A DNA stretch of 64,000 bases from Achromobacter sp. MFA1 R4 (GCF_900156745.1 NZ_LT707065.1:620001-684000), one strand, 5' to 3'; numbered from the stretch's first letter, positions 38,247 through 50,516 are shown. The notes: generated from the sequence alone by a model not told the origin. Program-made: numbers and translations.

Positions 38247-39545
38247 TCAGGCCTTGACCTTGAAACCGTCGGCATAGGCCGCGGGATTGCTGCCGTCCCA
38301 GACCACGCCGTCGATCAGCTTGGACGTGCGCGTTTCGCTTGCGGGCAGCGACACGCCCGCGGCCTGCGCAGCCTGCTTGTAGAGCTCGATGCGATTGATC
38401 TGCGTGGCGATGGCCAGGTAGTCCGGATGGTCCTTCAGCAGGCCCCAGCGCTTGTGCTGCGTCAGGAACCACATGCCGTCGCTCAGGTACGGGAAGTTGG
38501 CGGCGCCATCGGCGTAAAAGCGCATGGCGTGCTGGTCCGTCCATTTCTTTCCCAGCCCGTCTTCATACTGGCCCAGCATGCGGTCCACGATGCCGCTGGC
38601 GTCCGTGTTCACGTAGGACTTGGCAGCGATGGTCTCGGCGGTCTTGCGGCGGTTTTCCGGCGACGCGTCGATCCACTTGCCGGCCTCCAGGATCGCGGCG
38701 GTGACCGCGCGCGCCGTATTCGGATTGCGGTTCACGAAATCGGCGCTGGTGCCCAGCACCTTCTCGGGGTGGTCCGTCCAGATGCCTTGCGACGTGACCG
38801 TGGTGAAGCCGATCTTGTCCATGATGGCGCGCGCGCCCCAGGGCTCGCCCACGCAGTAGCCGTCCATGTTGCCCACGCGCATGTTGGCCACCATCTGCGG
38901 CGGCGGCACGGTGATGACCTTGGCGTCCTTCATCGGGTTGATGCCGTACGCCGCCAGCCAGTAGTACAGCCACATGGCGTGCGTGCCGGTGGGGAACGTC
39001 TGCGCGAAGGTGTACTCGCGCTTTTCGGCGGCCATCAGCTTGGCGAGCGACTCGCCGTCGCGCGCACCCGAATCCAGCAGCTTCTTCGAGAGCGTGATCC
39101 CCTGGCCGTTCTGGTTCAGGCTCATCAGGACGGCCATGTCCTTCTTCGGGCCGCCGATGCCCATGTGCACGCCGTAGACCAGGCCGTACAGCACGTGCGC
39201 CATGTCCAGTTCGCCATTCATGAGCTTGTCGCGCACGGCGGCCCACGACGCTTCCTTGGAAGGCGTGATCTTCACGCCGTACTTCTTGTCGAGGCCCAGC
39301 ACCGACGCCATCACGACCGAGGCGCAGTCGGTCAGCGGGATGAAACCGATCTTCACCTCGGTCTTTTCCGGGGCGTCGGTGCCGGCGGCCCAGGCGCCGG
39401 CGCGCACCAGCGGGTCGACCAGGGAAAGCAGGCCGGCGCCGGCGACCGCGCGCGCCGTGCCGCCCAGCCATTTGCGGCGTCCGGCGTTGGCGGTCATGTC
39501 GGCGCGGGCGGCGTCGGGCGAGGGGCTGCGGGTCAAAGGCGTCAT
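38247..39545 (-). CDS. nrtA: Nitrate ABC transporter substrate-binding protein, Tat-type signal
   Basis: A 432-residue NrtA/CmpA-type periplasmic binding protein. The N-terminus contains a twin-arginine motif and hydrophobic run (GRRKWLGGTARAVAGAGLLSL), so export by Tat is likely. The mature protein begins near TEVKIGFIPLTDCASVV, typical of nitrate and bicarbonate binders, with VGEPWGARA and NFPYLSDGMWFLTQHKRW further on. CCAGGAG precedes ATG 39545. First gene of the operon, 138 bases downstream of a sigma-54 start site. Confidence 0.94.
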   Translation of the reverse strand: MTPLTRSPSPDAARADMTANAGRRKWLGGTARAVAGAGLLSLVDPLVRAGAWAAGTDAPEKTEVKIGFIPLTDCASVVMASVLGLDKKYGVKITPSKEASWAAVRDKLMNGELDMAHVLYGLVYGVHMGIGGPKKDMAVLMSLNQNGQGITLSKKLLDSGARDGESLAKLMAAEKREYTFAQTFPTGTHAMWLYYWLAAYGINPMKDAKVITVPPPQMVANMRVGNMDGYCVGEPWGARAIMDKIGFTTVTSQGIWTDHPEKVLGTSADFVNRNPNTARAVTAAILEAGKWIDASPENRRKTAETIAAKSYVNTDASGIVDRMLGQYEDGLGKKWTDQHAMRFYADGAANFPYLSDGMWFLTQHKRWGLLKDHPDYLAIATQINRIELYKQAAQAAGVSLPASETRTSKLIDGVVWDGSNPAAYADGFKVKA

Positions 39546-39569
39546 GCAAGGCTCCTGGAAGGTAGCGGC

Positions 39570-39623
39570 AAAAAAAAACGTCCCGCGCGCCACGGATTTC
39601 CATCCGATGGCGCTGCGGAACGT
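39570..39623 (-). terminator. Attenuator: intrinsic terminator in the nrtA leader
   Basis: On the minus strand a long hairpin forms: acgttccgc (39615-39623) pairs with gcgggacgt (39578-39586, one G-U), enclosing gcgcca/tggcgc and cggat/atccg stems capped by a GGAA tetraloop, then nine T (39570-39578). It sits between the sigma-54 promoter and nrtA, so it should stop transcription unless prevented, the classic target of an ANTAR antiterminator such as the product of 39953-40534. Confidence 0.82.
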
Positions 39624-39693
39624 CGTTGTCCCTGGCCGCGTTACGCGGCGCTTTGCGTCGGGCGACCGCCGTTGGCCGCCCCGATTTCACTCA

Positions 39694-39710
39694 AGCAATC
39701 GCCGTGCCAG
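39694..39710 (-). promoter_or_regulatory. Sigma-54 (RpoN) promoter of the nitrate operon
   Basis: The minus strand reads ctggcacg-gcga-ttgct, matching the -24/-12 consensus YTGGCACGN4TTGCW at every defined base. GG is at 39708-39707 and GC at 39696-39695. Expected start about 39683, leaving a 138-base leader to nrtA. Confidence 0.88.
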
Positions 39711-39808
39711 TTTTTGCAAATCTGGCCTTGACGGCGCTGCAGCCCGCGCGGGCGCTTGCTCTGGCCGTACCGCGGGCGTCCTGGCCGGAGCCTGCGTCAA
39801 TCAGGGGC

Positions 39809-39858
39809 GGAGCCAAGTTGGTGCGCGATCCGATGCCGCAGCGCACCATTGCTGTGCG
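39809..39858 (-). promoter_or_regulatory. Two NtrC-like enhancer sites
   Basis: Site 1 at 39842-39858 is cgcaccattgctgtgcg, with perfect 5-bp arms and the GCACC...GTGC core of NtrC sites (TGCACCN5GGTGCA). Site 2 at 39809-39825 keeps one perfect half (tggtgc) and a weaker second half. Their centres are 33 bp apart, about three helical turns, and lie about 134 and 167 bp upstream of the predicted start. Confidence 0.6.
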
Positions 39859-39952
39859 GCGCGCGCCCCGTGGCCGTGCGCGCCCGTCGCACGCCGCGCG
39901 CGACGGCGATGGCATGGAACTTGCATGAACCAGGACACCAGGGGGGTGTCTC

Positions 39953-40534
39953 ATGTTGAAGGTCATGCTGCTGAACGATGGCGAGGGACGCGCGGCGTCC
40001 CTGCGGCAAACCCTTGCCGCGGCGGGCGTGCACGTCGTCGCCGAAGTGGCGCCGGGCGCGGACCTGGCCGCCAGCATCGCCCAGTCGGCCGCCGACGTGG
40101 TGCTGATCGACAGCGACGCCCCCGGCCGCGACACGCTGGAGAACATCTGTGTGGCCAGCTCGCACAGCGACCGCCCGGTCGTGATGTTCACCGACAACGG
40201 CAACCGCGAGACCATACGCGACGCCCTGCGCGCCGGCGTCGCGGCCTATGTGGTCGGCGATGTGCCGGCCGCCCGCATCGAACCGCTGCTGACGGTGGCG
40301 ATCGAGCGCTTTGCGATGGAGAAATCCCGTCGCGAGGAACTGCGCGAGGCCCAGCTCCGGCTCGCCGACCGCCAGTGGGTGGAAAAGGCCAAGGGTATCC
40401 TGATGAAGACCCGCGCCATTTCCGAGGACGAAGCCCACCGGCTCCTGCGCGAACGCGCCATGCAAAGCCAGAAGCGCCTGGGCGAAGTCGCCCGCGAGGT
40501 CGTGGAGATGAGCCAATGGCTCGGCAACGCCTGA
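39953..40534 (+). CDS. nasT: ANTAR-domain response regulator, NasT-like antiterminator
   Basis: A 193-residue protein: receiver-like domain (about 1-120, with the Asp region [12 protein letters not shown]), then a coiled-coil helix and a C-terminal ANTAR domain (about 130-190: [44 protein letters not shown]). ANTAR proteins bind paired RNA hairpins and block an intrinsic terminator; NasT does this for nitrate genes under control of the sensor NasS. It is divergent from nrtA, whose leader has such a terminator. No separate nasS gene is present in the window. Confidence 0.92.
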   Translation: MLKVMLLNDGEGRAASLRQTLAAAGVHVVAEVAPGADLAASIAQSAADVVLIDSDAPGRDTLENICVASSHSDRPVVMFTDNGNRETIRDALRAGVAAYVVGDVPAARIEPLLTVAIERFAMEKSRREELREAQLRLADRQWVEKAKGILMKTRAISEDEAHRLLRERAMQSQKRLGEVAREVVEMSQWLGNA

Positions 40535-40649
40535 CTGCCGGCCAAATAAGTTATGGCTATATCAAATAAAGAAATCAAAAGTTGTGGGGATGAAAGCCCG
40601 TCCCTATGATCGACCCACATTGAGCCGGGTACGCCCGAGGCTGGCATTC

Positions 40650-42059
40650 ATGAAGCTTTTCCCGATTTTTGCCGATCTGAAAGACCGGCTGGTACTGGTT
40701 GTCGGCGGCGGCGCGGTCGCCGAACGCAAGACGCTCGCCCTGCTGGAAGCCGGCGCCGACGTGGTCCTCGGCGCCCCCGAACTGACCCCCGCACTCGCGT
40801 CGCTGGCCGCCGAGGGCCGCGTCCGGCGCCTGCCCGGGCTGTTCGACCCCGCCTGGCTGGAGGACGTGTGGCTGGTGGTCGCCGCCACCGACGACCGCGA
40901 CGTCAACAGCGCGGTCTCCACAGCCGCCCAGGCGCGCCGCCTGTTCTGCAACGTGGTGGACGACCCCGAGCTGTCGTCCTTCCAGGTGCCGTCCATCGTC
41001 GACCGGTCGCCCGTCATCGTGGCCATCTCCTCGTCGGGGGTGGCCCCGGTGCTGGCGCGCCGCATCCGCGAACGCATCGAATCGCTCTTTGACCACACAC
41101 TGGGCCAACTGGCCGGACTCGCCGCCACGTATCGCAAGCGCATCCGCGCCAGCCACCCCGACCTGGGCGCGCGCCGGCGCTTCTACGACTGGCTGCTGGA
41201 CGGCCCGGTGGCCGGCTTTCTGCGCCAGCAGCAGCCGGCGCAGGCCGAGGCCGCGCTGGCTGACGCCCTGGCGGCCCCGATTGCCCCCGCCGAAGGCAGC
41301 GTGGTGCTGGTGGGCGCCGGCCCCGGCGACCCCGGCCTGCTGACGCTCAAGGCCCTGCGCGCCCTGAACGAGGCCGACGTGATCCTCTACGACCGCCTGG
41401 TCAGCGACGACGTCATGTCGCTCGCCCGGCGCGACGCCGAACGCGTGTCCGTGGGCAAGCTGCCCGGCGAAAACCATCACGCCACCCAGGCCCGCATCCA
41501 TGCGCTGCTGGTGGAATACGCGCGCGCCGGCCGCCGCGTGGTGCGGCTGAAAGGCGGCGACGCGTTCATCTTTGGCCGGGGCGGCGAGGAACTGGAATTT
41601 CTGCGGGCGCACGGCGTGCGCTATGAAGTGGTGCCCGGCATCACGGCGGCGCTGGCCTGTGCCGCCTTTGCCGGCATTCCGCTCACGCATCGCGAACACG
41701 CCCAATCCGTGCGCCTCATCACCGCGCACTGCCGCGAAGACGAAGACAACCTGGACTGGCCCGCGCTTGCGCGCGAAAAGCAGACGCTGGCGTTCTACAT
41801 GGGAGTGGGACAGCTCGACCTGCTGACGCAGCGCCTGCTGCGCCATGGCCGCTCGCCGCGCACGCCGTTCGCGCTGATCGAGAACGGCAGCCGGCCGGAA
41901 CAGCGCGTGGTGTCCGGCCCGCTCGAGCAACTTCCGCAACTGGCCCTGGAACATGGGGTGCGCTCCCCCGCCCTGCTGATCGTGGGCGAAGTCGCGGGAC
42001 TGGCGCCGCGCCTGCATTGGTTTGGCCGGCACCTCGGGGTGCCGGAACTGGCGGCATAG
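40650..42059 (+). CDS. cysG: Siroheme synthase CysG (multifunctional)
   Basis: A 469-residue protein joining a precorrin-2 dehydrogenase/sirohydrochlorin ferrochelatase (about 1-205; NAD motif [11 protein letters not shown] at 17-27; [19 protein letters not shown]) to a uroporphyrinogen-III C-methyltransferase (about 210-460; [45 protein letters not shown]). Siroheme is the cofactor of nitrite and sulfite reductases, which explains its place beside the nitrate genes. ATG 40650 gives the standard MKLFPIF start. An A/T-rich stretch at about 40545-40585 probably contains its promoter. Confidence 0.96.
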   Translation: MKLFPIFADLKDRLVLVVGGGAVAERKTLALLEAGADVVLGAPELTPALASLAAEGRVRRLPGLFDPAWLEDVWLVVAATDDRDVNSAVSTAAQARRLFCNVVDDPELSSFQVPSIVDRSPVIVAISSSGVAPVLARRIRERIESLFDHTLGQLAGLAATYRKRIRASHPDLGARRRFYDWLLDGPVAGFLRQQQPAQAEAALADALAAPIAPAEGSVVLVGAGPGDPGLLTLKALRALNEADVILYDRLVSDDVMSLARRDAERVSVGKLPGENHHATQARIHALLVEYARAGRRVVRLKGGDAFIFGRGGEELEFLRAHGVRYEVVPGITAALACAAFAGIPLTHREHAQSVRLITAHCREDEDNLDWPALAREKQTLAFYMGVGQLDLLTQRLLRHGRSPRTPFALIENGSRPEQRVVSGPLEQLPQLALEHGVRSPALLIVGEVAGLAPRLHWFGRHLGVPELAA

Positions 42060-42115
42060 GCCCGCCGCCAGGACTTGCGGCCGGTCCCGGCGCGCCAGGA
42101 CCGGGCCGGGAGTTC

Positions 42116-42754
42116 CTACTCGGCCTTCTGCTTGGTGCCGAAGATGCGGTCGCCGGCGTCGCCCAGGCCCGGCATGATGTAGCCGTGCTCGTTCAGGCCA
42201 TCGTCGATGGACGCCGTGTAGATGTGCACATCCGGGTGCTTGGCCAGCACGGCGTCAATGCCCACGGGCGCCGCCACCAGCACCAGCGCGCGGATTTCCT
42301 TGCAGCCGGCGCGCTTGAGCAGGTCGATCGCGGCGACCATCGACCCGCCGGTCGCCAGCATCGGATCGACGATCAGCGCCAGGCGCTGGTCCAGCTCGCC
42401 CACCAGGCGTTCCAGATAGGTGTGGGCCTCCAGCGTCTCTTCGTTGCGGGCCACGCCCACGACGCTGACCTTGGCGCCCGGAATCAGGCTCAGCACGCCG
42501 TCCAGCATGCCGATGCCGGCGCGCAGGATGGGCACCACGGTGACTTTCTTGCCGGCGATCTTCTCGACCTCGACCGGGCCGCACCAGCCCTCGACGGTGG
42601 CGGGCGCCAGGGGCAGGTCCTTGGACGCTTCATAGGTCAGCAGCGCGCCCACTTCCTGCGACAGTTCACGAAAGCTCTTGGTGCTGAGGTCGACGCGTCG
42701 CATGATCCCGAGCTTGTGGCGGATCAACGGATGGCGGATTTCGTGCACGGGCAT
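42116..42754 (-). CDS. upp: Uracil phosphoribosyltransferase
   Basis: A 212-residue type I phosphoribosyltransferase converting uracil and PRPP to UMP. Uracil-side motif [13 protein letters not shown](I)FGTK is at the C-terminus; the PRPP loop is [21 protein letters not shown] is also conserved. ATG 42754 ([16 protein letters not shown]) is the usual UPRT start; a longer frame upstream is not supported. Pyrimidine salvage, cytoplasmic. Confidence 0.96.
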   Translation of the reverse strand: MPVHEIRHPLIRHKLGIMRRVDLSTKSFRELSQEVGALLTYEASKDLPLAPATVEGWCGPVEVEKIAGKKVTVVPILRAGIGMLDGVLSLIPGAKVSVVGVARNEETLEAHTYLERLVGELDQRLALIVDPMLATGGSMVAAIDLLKRAGCKEIRALVLVAAPVGIDAVLAKHPDVHIYTASIDDGLNEHGYIMPGLGDAGDRIFGTKQKAE

Positions 42755-42920
42755 GTGCGTAACTCTCCAGAGTATTTGTTGGTCAGAATCTTTTGGCCTC
42801 AGGCGGACCCGGATCGGCACGGCGCGCCTGCGCCGACCCGTGGCGGGTCACACGGAAGGATCGTAATCGTTTTAGGGCCTTCCCCGCACGAACGCCGCGC
42901 AAGAATAGCCGCCCCGCCGC

Positions 42921-42992
42921 CGGGCCGCCCCAAGGCGGGGCAGCCCCCTTGGGGGGCAGCAAGCGCACGAAGTGTGCGCGGCGTGGGGGCCC
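42921..42992. repeat. Multi-hairpin REP-like element downstream of dacB
   Basis: Three adjacent inverted repeats: ccgcc-ccaa-ggcgg, gccccc-tt-gggggc and gcgcac-gaagt-gtgcgc (42963-42979), ending gtgggggcccac. It begins immediately after the dacB stop on that strand, so it may end or stabilise the dacB mRNA. A similar element (cgccccaaggcggggcagcc type) is recalled as frequent in Burkholderiales intergenic regions. Confidence 0.7.
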
Positions 42993-42996
42993 ACAT

Positions 42997-44445
42997 TCAT
43001 TGTTCGGCGAGCCAGGAAATCAGGGCGTCGTCGAAGGCGCGGACGGCGCCCGCCTGCTCGTGGTTGACGATGCTGACGACCACATAGCGCTTGCCGCTCG
43101 CGCCCAGCACGTATCCCGCGATCGAGCGCACGTCGCGCAGCGAACCGGTCTTCAGGTGGGCCATGCCAAGCGTGCCGTTGCCCTTCAGACGGCGGCGCAC
43201 GGTGCCGTCCACCCCGGCGATGGCGAACGAAGAGATGTACTCCGGCATCACCGGGGAATTCCAGGCCACGGTCAGCATCGACGCCAGGCTGTCGGCCGAC
43301 ACGCGGGCGTCGCGCGACAGGCCCGCGCCGTTGTCGATGACCAGCTCGGGCATGTCCAGCCCCTGCTTGGCCAGCAGATCCTTGGCGACCACCTCGCTGC
43401 TGCCGACGGTTGCCGGGCGCCGGCCGCGTTCCGCGCCCAGCGTCAGCAGCAGCGTGCGCGCCATCACATTGTTGCTGCGCTTGTTGATCTGGCGGATCGC
43501 CTCGGCCAGCGTGGGCGAATCGTGCGAGGCCAGCACCACCGCGTCCGGCGGCGTCATGCCGGAACGGACCTGTCCCTTGAACGTGCCGCCCAGCTCCTTC
43601 CAGAGCATGCGGAAGACTTCGGTCGCGTAATCGGGCTGGGACAGCGCCAGGCGATACAGGCTGAATTCGCCGCACGAGCCCGCCACCTTGCCATTCACCC
43701 GGATGGTGACGCCCTGCTGCGTGATGACGGGATCGGTGGTGACCACCGGCGGGCCGGGGCAGCGGATGTCGCTCCATTCCACATGGCCTTCGATCTTCAG
43801 GCCGGGCAGCGGCGGGTCGATCAGCGGCACCCATTTGTTGGCCACCGGATCCGGCGTGAACAACAGGCGCAAGGCGCCAAAACCCACCATCAGCGCGTCC
43901 GGGCTGGCGTTGTAGGCCCGGTCGGGCGCGCCGTCGAACGCGCCGGGGTCGATCGACACCTGCCCGAATATGCTGCGGTCGATCACCAGGTCATTGATCT
44001 GCTTGACGCCGCGCAGCCGCAGCTCGCGCAACAGCGCCCACAGGTCCTGCAGCAGGAATTGCGGATCGCCGCCGGCCCGCAGGTACAGCGGTCCGTTCAG
44101 CGCGCCCTTGGCATCGGGCCGCACGCCCGGCGCCGTCATGAATTCCGTGCGCCAGACGTAATTGGGGCCCAGTTCGGACAGCGCCGCCCAGGTCGTGACC
44201 AGTTTCATCACCGACGCGGGGTTGCGGGCTTCCTTGGCGTTGAGCGCCACCAGGCGGGGACCGCCGACTTCCTGCACCACCAGCGACAGGGCGCTCTCGG
44301 GCAGCTTGGACGCCTTCCACGCCTTGACCACGTCGGGCGGCAGCCCGGGAACCTGCGCAAAGACGGCGCCCGTGGCCAGGGCCAGGACACCGCCCGCCAG
44401 CCATCGCTTCAGTCCGCCCACACGCTTGATCATTTGTCCCGTCAT
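42997..44445 (-). CDS. dacB: D-alanyl-D-alanine carboxypeptidase/endopeptidase (PBP4)
   Basis: A 482-residue class C penicillin-binding protein with a signal peptide ([18 protein letters not shown], cleavage near AQVPG). Catalytic motifs: S78-V-M-K81, SNN (in [11 protein letters not shown]) and KTG ([10 protein letters not shown]). The insertion between the first two motifs is that of PBP4 enzymes. It trims peptidoglycan cross-links in the periplasm. ATG 44445 is preferred to 44433 (MIKRVGG) only because it keeps a slightly longer basic n-region; both are possible. Upstream frame to 44727 is not supported. Confidence 0.94.
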   Translation of the reverse strand: MTGQMIKRVGGLKRWLAGGVLALATGAVFAQVPGLPPDVVKAWKASKLPESALSLVVQEVGGPRLVALNAKEARNPASVMKLVTTWAALSELGPNYVWRTEFMTAPGVRPDAKGALNGPLYLRAGGDPQFLLQDLWALLRELRLRGVKQINDLVIDRSIFGQVSIDPGAFDGAPDRAYNASPDALMVGFGALRLLFTPDPVANKWVPLIDPPLPGLKIEGHVEWSDIRCPGPPVVTTDPVITQQGVTIRVNGKVAGSCGEFSLYRLALSQPDYATEVFRMLWKELGGTFKGQVRSGMTPPDAVVLASHDSPTLAEAIRQINKRSNNVMARTLLLTLGAERGRRPATVGSSEVVAKDLLAKQGLDMPELVIDNGAGLSRDARVSADSLASMLTVAWNSPVMPEYISSFAIAGVDGTVRRRLKGNGTLGMAHLKTGSLRDVRSIAGYVLGASGKRYVVVSIVNHEQAGAVRAFDDALISWLAEQ

Positions 44446-44697
44446 GCCACGCCCACCCGGTTGCTCGTCCTGCAAAACCGAGAGCATACAAAACCTGGAC
44501 GGGTTGCGGGCGGCACACGACGGCCCAACGCGCCTGGCGGGCATCGTCATGCGGCCGCCCGGCCCGGGCGGGCGGCCGTTCACGCCCCCCGTGCGCAGCC
44601 TTTGTTCCGCCCCTATTAACCGTCCCTTTACAATACGCGGTTGCCCCGAGCCCGCCTTGCGGCCCGGCTCGTCCTGTGCAGGGCCCGATTCCACTGA

Positions 44698-46902
<2,205 letters not shown>

Positions 46903-47012
46903 CCCGGGTAAAAAACCGCCGCCGGGGACTTTTCCCGGCGTGTTTCGCCCCCATTTGACCGGCAGGCCCCCAGGTAAGCGGGAGCCGCCTGATGCAAGGG
47001 ATGGCGTCCCAG

Positions 47013-47041
47013 TTAAAGGCTGGCTATAACCTATATACAAT
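47013..47041 (+). promoter_or_regulatory. Candidate sigma-70 promoter before yajC
   Basis: TTAAAG (47013-47018), 17 bp, TACAAT (47036-47041; 5 of 6 to TATAAT). It lies in the only A/T-rich part of the tgt-yajC gap. The -35 is weak. It may give yajC-secD-secF its own transcript. Confidence 0.35.
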
Positions 47042-47132
47042 AGTCGGCTTGCCCTATCCATGGCTCGCGCGGGGATGGGCGCATCAAAAACATAGCGATA
47101 AACCCAAACAGACTCAAACGCAGGAGAATTCA

Positions 47133-47477
47133 ATGTCCGTTATCGATACCGCCAGCCTCGTCGTGGCCCAGGCCGCCGCCCCCGAAGGCAATGCGCTGAT
47201 GGGCATGCTGCCCATCGTCCTGATGTTCGTGATCCTCTACTTCCTGATGATCCGTCCGCAGATGAAGCGCCAGAAGGAACACCGCAACCTGCTCGCCGCC
47301 CTGGCCAAGGGCGACGAAGTCGTCACCGCCGGCGGCATGCTCGGCAAGGTCACCAAGGTCAACGACAGCTACGTCACCGTCGAAGTCTCTGAACTGGCCG
47401 ACAAGCCCGTCGAAGTCATCATGCAGAAGTCGTCGGTGTCGACCGTTCTGCCCAAGGGAACCATCAAGGCCCTGTAA
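47133..47477 (+). CDS. yajC: Preprotein translocase subunit YajC
   Basis: A 114-residue single-span inner-membrane protein: N-terminal helix MGMLPIVLMFVILYFLMIRPQMKRQKEH (the family signature) and a cytoplasmic domain with GDEVVTAGGMLGKV. It binds SecDF. AGGAG lies 7 bases before ATG 47133. The order tgt-yajC-secD-secF is conserved in proteobacteria. Confidence 0.96.
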   Translation: MSVIDTASLVVAQAAAPEGNALMGMLPIVLMFVILYFLMIRPQMKRQKEHRNLLAALAKGDEVVTAGGMLGKVTKVNDSYVTVEVSELADKPVEVIMQKSSVSTVLPKGTIKAL

Positions 47478-47487
47478 GCGTCCCACA

Positions 47488-47510
47488 AAGAGCCCCATCG
47501 GGGCTCTTGT
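47488..47510 (+). terminator. Hairpin after yajC
   Basis: A 9-bp perfect stem aagagcccc / ggggctctt with loop atc, 10 bases after the yajC stop, then g-t-c-c without a full T-run. Probably an attenuator or processing site between yajC and secD. Confidence 0.6.
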
Positions 47511-47597
47511 CCTAGACGACGCCCTCCGCCTACCGCCGCCCGCAGCGACCGATCGCGCGGGCGGCCCTTTCATCTCTTTCACATGAAGTAGCCGGCA

Positions 47598-49478
47598 ATG
47601 AACCGCTATCCCCTCTGGAAGTACATTACGGTCCTGGTCGCGGTCCTCATTGGCCTGCTGTACACGCTTCCCAATTTCTACGGCGAGTCCCCCGCCGTCC
47701 AGGTGTCCAGCGCCAAGGCCACGATCAAGGTCGACCCGACCGTGCTGGCCCGCGTGGAGCAGATCCTGGCCGACGCCAAGATCCCCAACGAAGGCGCCTA
47801 TTTCGAAATGAACGGCACGCTCGGCACCGTGCGCGCCCGCTTCCCGTCGACCGACGTGCAGCTGCAGGCCCGCGACCTGCTCGAGAAATCGCTCAATACC
47901 GTTCCCGGCGACCCGCACTACACCGTGGCGCTGAACCTGCTGCCCGCCTCGCCGCCCTGGATGCGCGCGCTGGGCTGGTTCGCGCCCAAGCCCATGTACC
48001 TGGGCCTGGACCTGCGCGGCGGCGTGCACTTCCTGCTGCAGGTCGACATGCAAGGCGCGCTGACCGCCCGCTATGACTCGCTGGCCGGCGACGTGCGCTC
48101 CGTGCTGCGCGACCAGAAGATCAACGTGACGGGCGTCGAACGCTCGGGCATGAGCGTCGCCGCCGCCTTCGCCAACACCGACGACCGCGACCGCGCCATC
48201 GCCGCGCTGCGTTCGCGCCTGCCGGACCTGGAATTCACCGAACGCGAAGAAGGCGGCAAGCAGGTGCTGCTGGCCGCCCTGAACCCGGCCGCCGTCACCC
48301 GCGTGCAGGACTCCGCGCTCAAGCAGAACATCAACACGCTGCACAACCGCATCAACGAGCTGGGCGTGGCCGAACCGGTCATCCAGCAGCAGGGCTCGGA
48401 CCGCATCGTGGTGCAGTTGCCCGGCGTGCAGGACGTGGCCAAGGCCAAGGAACTGCTGGGCCGCACCGCCACGCTCGAAATCCGCATGGTCGACGACTCC
48501 CCCGCCGCGCAGGCCGCGCTGCTGGGCGGCAGCGTCCCGTTCGGCCTCGAACGCTACAACGACCGCGACGGCCGTCCCATCCTGGTCCGCCGCCAGGTCA
48601 TCCTGACCGGCGAAAACCTGCAGGACGCCCAGCCGGGCCGCGATTCGCAGACCCAGCAGGCCGCCGTCCACCTGACGCTGGACTCCAAGGGCGCACGCAT
48701 CTTCCGCGACGTCACCCGCGACAACATCAACAAGCGCATGGCCATCCTGCTGTTCGAAAACGGCAAGGGCGAAGTGGTCACGGCGCCTGTGATCCGCGGC
48801 GAAATCGCCGGCGGCCAGGTGCAGATTTCGGGCAGCATGAGTTCCGAGGAAGCCGCCGACACCGCCCTGCTGCTGCGCGCGGGCGCGCTGGCCGCGCCGA
48901 TGTCCATCATCGAGGAACGCACCATCGGCCCGAGCCTGGGCGCGGACAACATCTCGAAGGGCTTTTACTCGACCCTGTACGGCTTCCTGGCCATTGCCGT
49001 CTTCATCATCGTGTACTACCACCTGTTCGGGGTGTTCTCCACGATCGGCCTGACCTTCAACGTCCTGCTGCTGCTGGCCCTGCTGTCCATGCTGCAGGCC
49101 ACGCTGACGCTGCCCGGCATCGCGGCCATTGCGCTGACACTGGGCATGGCCATCGACTCGAACGTGCTGATCAACGAGCGCATACGGGAAGAACTGCGGG
49201 CGGGCGCCTCACCGCAGCAAGCGATCCATCAGGGCTTCGAGCGCGCCTGGGGCACCATTCTTGACTCGAACCTCACCACGCTGATCGTGGGCCTGGCGCT
49301 GCTGGCCTTCGGTTCGGGCCCGATCCGGGGCTTCGCGGTGGTTCACTGCCTGGGCATCCTGACCTCGATGTTCTCGTCGGTCGTGGGCGTGCGCGCGCTG
49401 GCCAACCTGTACTACGGCCGCAAGAAGAAGCTCACCTCGATCTCCATCGGCGAAGTCTGGAAGCCGAAGGCAAACTGA
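47598..49478 (+). CDS. secD: Protein translocase subunit SecD
   Basis: A 626-residue RND-type membrane protein. One N-terminal helix ([21 protein letters not shown]), a large periplasmic domain with the conserved [16 protein letters not shown], and five C-terminal helices with [18 protein letters not shown]. With SecF it uses the proton gradient to pull translocating chains into the periplasm. Length matches E. coli SecD (615). The next gene follows after 54 bases. Confidence 0.97.
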   Translation: MNRYPLWKYITVLVAVLIGLLYTLPNFYGESPAVQVSSAKATIKVDPTVLARVEQILADAKIPNEGAYFEMNGTLGTVRARFPSTDVQLQARDLLEKSLNTVPGDPHYTVALNLLPASPPWMRALGWFAPKPMYLGLDLRGGVHFLLQVDMQGALTARYDSLAGDVRSVLRDQKINVTGVERSGMSVAAAFANTDDRDRAIAALRSRLPDLEFTEREEGGKQVLLAALNPAAVTRVQDSALKQNINTLHNRINELGVAEPVIQQQGSDRIVVQLPGVQDVAKAKELLGRTATLEIRMVDDSPAAQAALLGGSVPFGLERYNDRDGRPILVRRQVILTGENLQDAQPGRDSQTQQAAVHLTLDSKGARIFRDVTRDNINKRMAILLFENGKGEVVTAPVIRGEIAGGQVQISGSMSSEEAADTALLLRAGALAAPMSIIEERTIGPSLGADNISKGFYSTLYGFLAIAVFIIVYYHLFGVFSTIGLTFNVLLLLALLSMLQATLTLPGIAAIALTLGMAIDSNVLINERIREELRAGASPQQAIHQGFERAWGTILDSNLTTLIVGLALLAFGSGPIRGFAVVHCLGILTSMFSSVVGVRALANLYYGRKKKLTSISIGEVWKPKAN

Positions 49479-49532
49479 AAATAGGGCGGACGGCCCAAGC
49501 CGTCCGCCACAGCAAAGAACCGAAGGCGAAAA

Positions 49533-50468
49533 ATGGAATTTTTCCGGATTCACCGCACCATCCCGTTCATGCGCCACGCCCTGGTGCTGAACATCATCAG
49601 TCTCGTTACCTTCCTCCTGGCGGTGTTCTTCATCGTCACGCGCGGCTTTCACCTGTCGATCGAATTCACCGGCGGCACGGTCATGGAGGTCAACTACGCC
49701 CAGACGGCGCAGCTTGAAAACGTGCGCGGCGTGGTGTCCAAGCTGGGCTACACCGACTTCCAGGTCCAGAATTTCGGCACCTCGCACGACGTCATGATCC
49801 GCCTGCCCCTGCAGGAAGGCCAGACGTCCGCCACCCAGAGCGAAACCGTCATGGCCGCGCTCAAGGCCGCCGATTCGGGCGTCGAACTGCGCCGCGTCGA
49901 ATTCGTGGGTCCGCAGATCGGCCAGGAACTGCTGCATAACGGCCTGATGGCCCTGCTCGTGGTCGTCATCGGTATCGTGATCTACCTGGGCTTTCGCTTC
50001 GAATGGAAGTTCGCGCTGGCCGGCGTCGTCGCCAACCTGCACGACGTGGTCATCATCCTGGGCTTCTTCGCATTCTTCCAGTGGGAGTTCTCGCTCGCGG
50101 TGCTGGCTGGCGTGCTGGCCGTGCTGGGTTACTCCGTGAACGAATCCGTGGTCATCATGGACCGGATCCGCGAAAACTTCCGCAAGTACCGCAAAGCGGA
50201 CGTGCACGAAGTCATCAACAGCGCCATCACCCAGACCATCTCGCGGACCATCATCACCCACGGTTCGACCCAGATGATGGTGCTGGCCATGCTGTTCTTC
50301 GGCGGCCCCACCCTGCACTACTTCGCCATGGCCCTGACCATCGGCATCTGGTTCGGCATCTACTCGTCGGTATTCGTCGCCGCCGCGCTGGCCATGTGGA
50401 TGGGCGTCAAGCGCGAAGACCTGATCAAGCCGGTCAAGAAGGAAGGCGAGGAAGGCGAAGTCGCCTGA
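49533..50468 (+). CDS. secF: Protein translocase subunit SecF
   Basis: A 311-residue six-span protein: N-terminal helix, periplasmic domain containing IEFTGGTVMEV, and membrane block with GYSVNESVVIMDRIRENFRKYR and the NSAITQTISRTIITHGSTQMMV segment. Partner of secD. Terminated by a strong hairpin 22 bases after the stop. The tail is acidic (KKEGEEGEVA). Confidence 0.97.
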   Translation: MEFFRIHRTIPFMRHALVLNIISLVTFLLAVFFIVTRGFHLSIEFTGGTVMEVNYAQTAQLENVRGVVSKLGYTDFQVQNFGTSHDVMIRLPLQEGQTSATQSETVMAALKAADSGVELRRVEFVGPQIGQELLHNGLMALLVVVIGIVIYLGFRFEWKFALAGVVANLHDVVIILGFFAFFQWEFSLAVLAGVLAVLGYSVNESVVIMDRIRENFRKYRKADVHEVINSAITQTISRTIITHGSTQMMVLAMLFFGGPTLHYFAMALTIGIWFGIYSSVFVAAALAMWMGVKREDLIKPVKKEGEEGEVA

Positions 50469-50490
50469 TTCCCTGGCCTTGACATGTAAG

Positions 50491-50516
50491 ACCCGTCACG
50501 CGTGACGGGTTTTTTC
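50491..50516 (+). terminator. Intrinsic terminator of secDF
   Basis: Perfect 10-bp stem acccgtcacg / cgtgacgggt with no unpaired loop in the simplest drawing, then ttttttcttt. Ends the queA-to-secF run. Confidence 0.88.

Larger units (their letters stand above)
39546..39952. other. 407-base divergent control region between nrtA and nasT
   Basis: No gene fits here. Reading toward nrtA it holds two NtrC-like sites (39809-39825 and 39842-39858), a sigma-54 promoter (39694-39710) and an untranslated leader ending in an intrinsic terminator (39570-39623). Bases 39859-39952 in front of nasT, GC-rich and without a clear sigma-70 box, presumably hold the nasT promoter. Confidence 0.8.

Noticed and set aside
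39624-39683. ANTAR-type paired hexaloop hairpins in the nrtA leader
   Set aside because: A gccgcg/cgcggc hairpin is present, but its loop is three bases; I could not place two AxxGxx six-base loops by eye, so only the terminator is reported.
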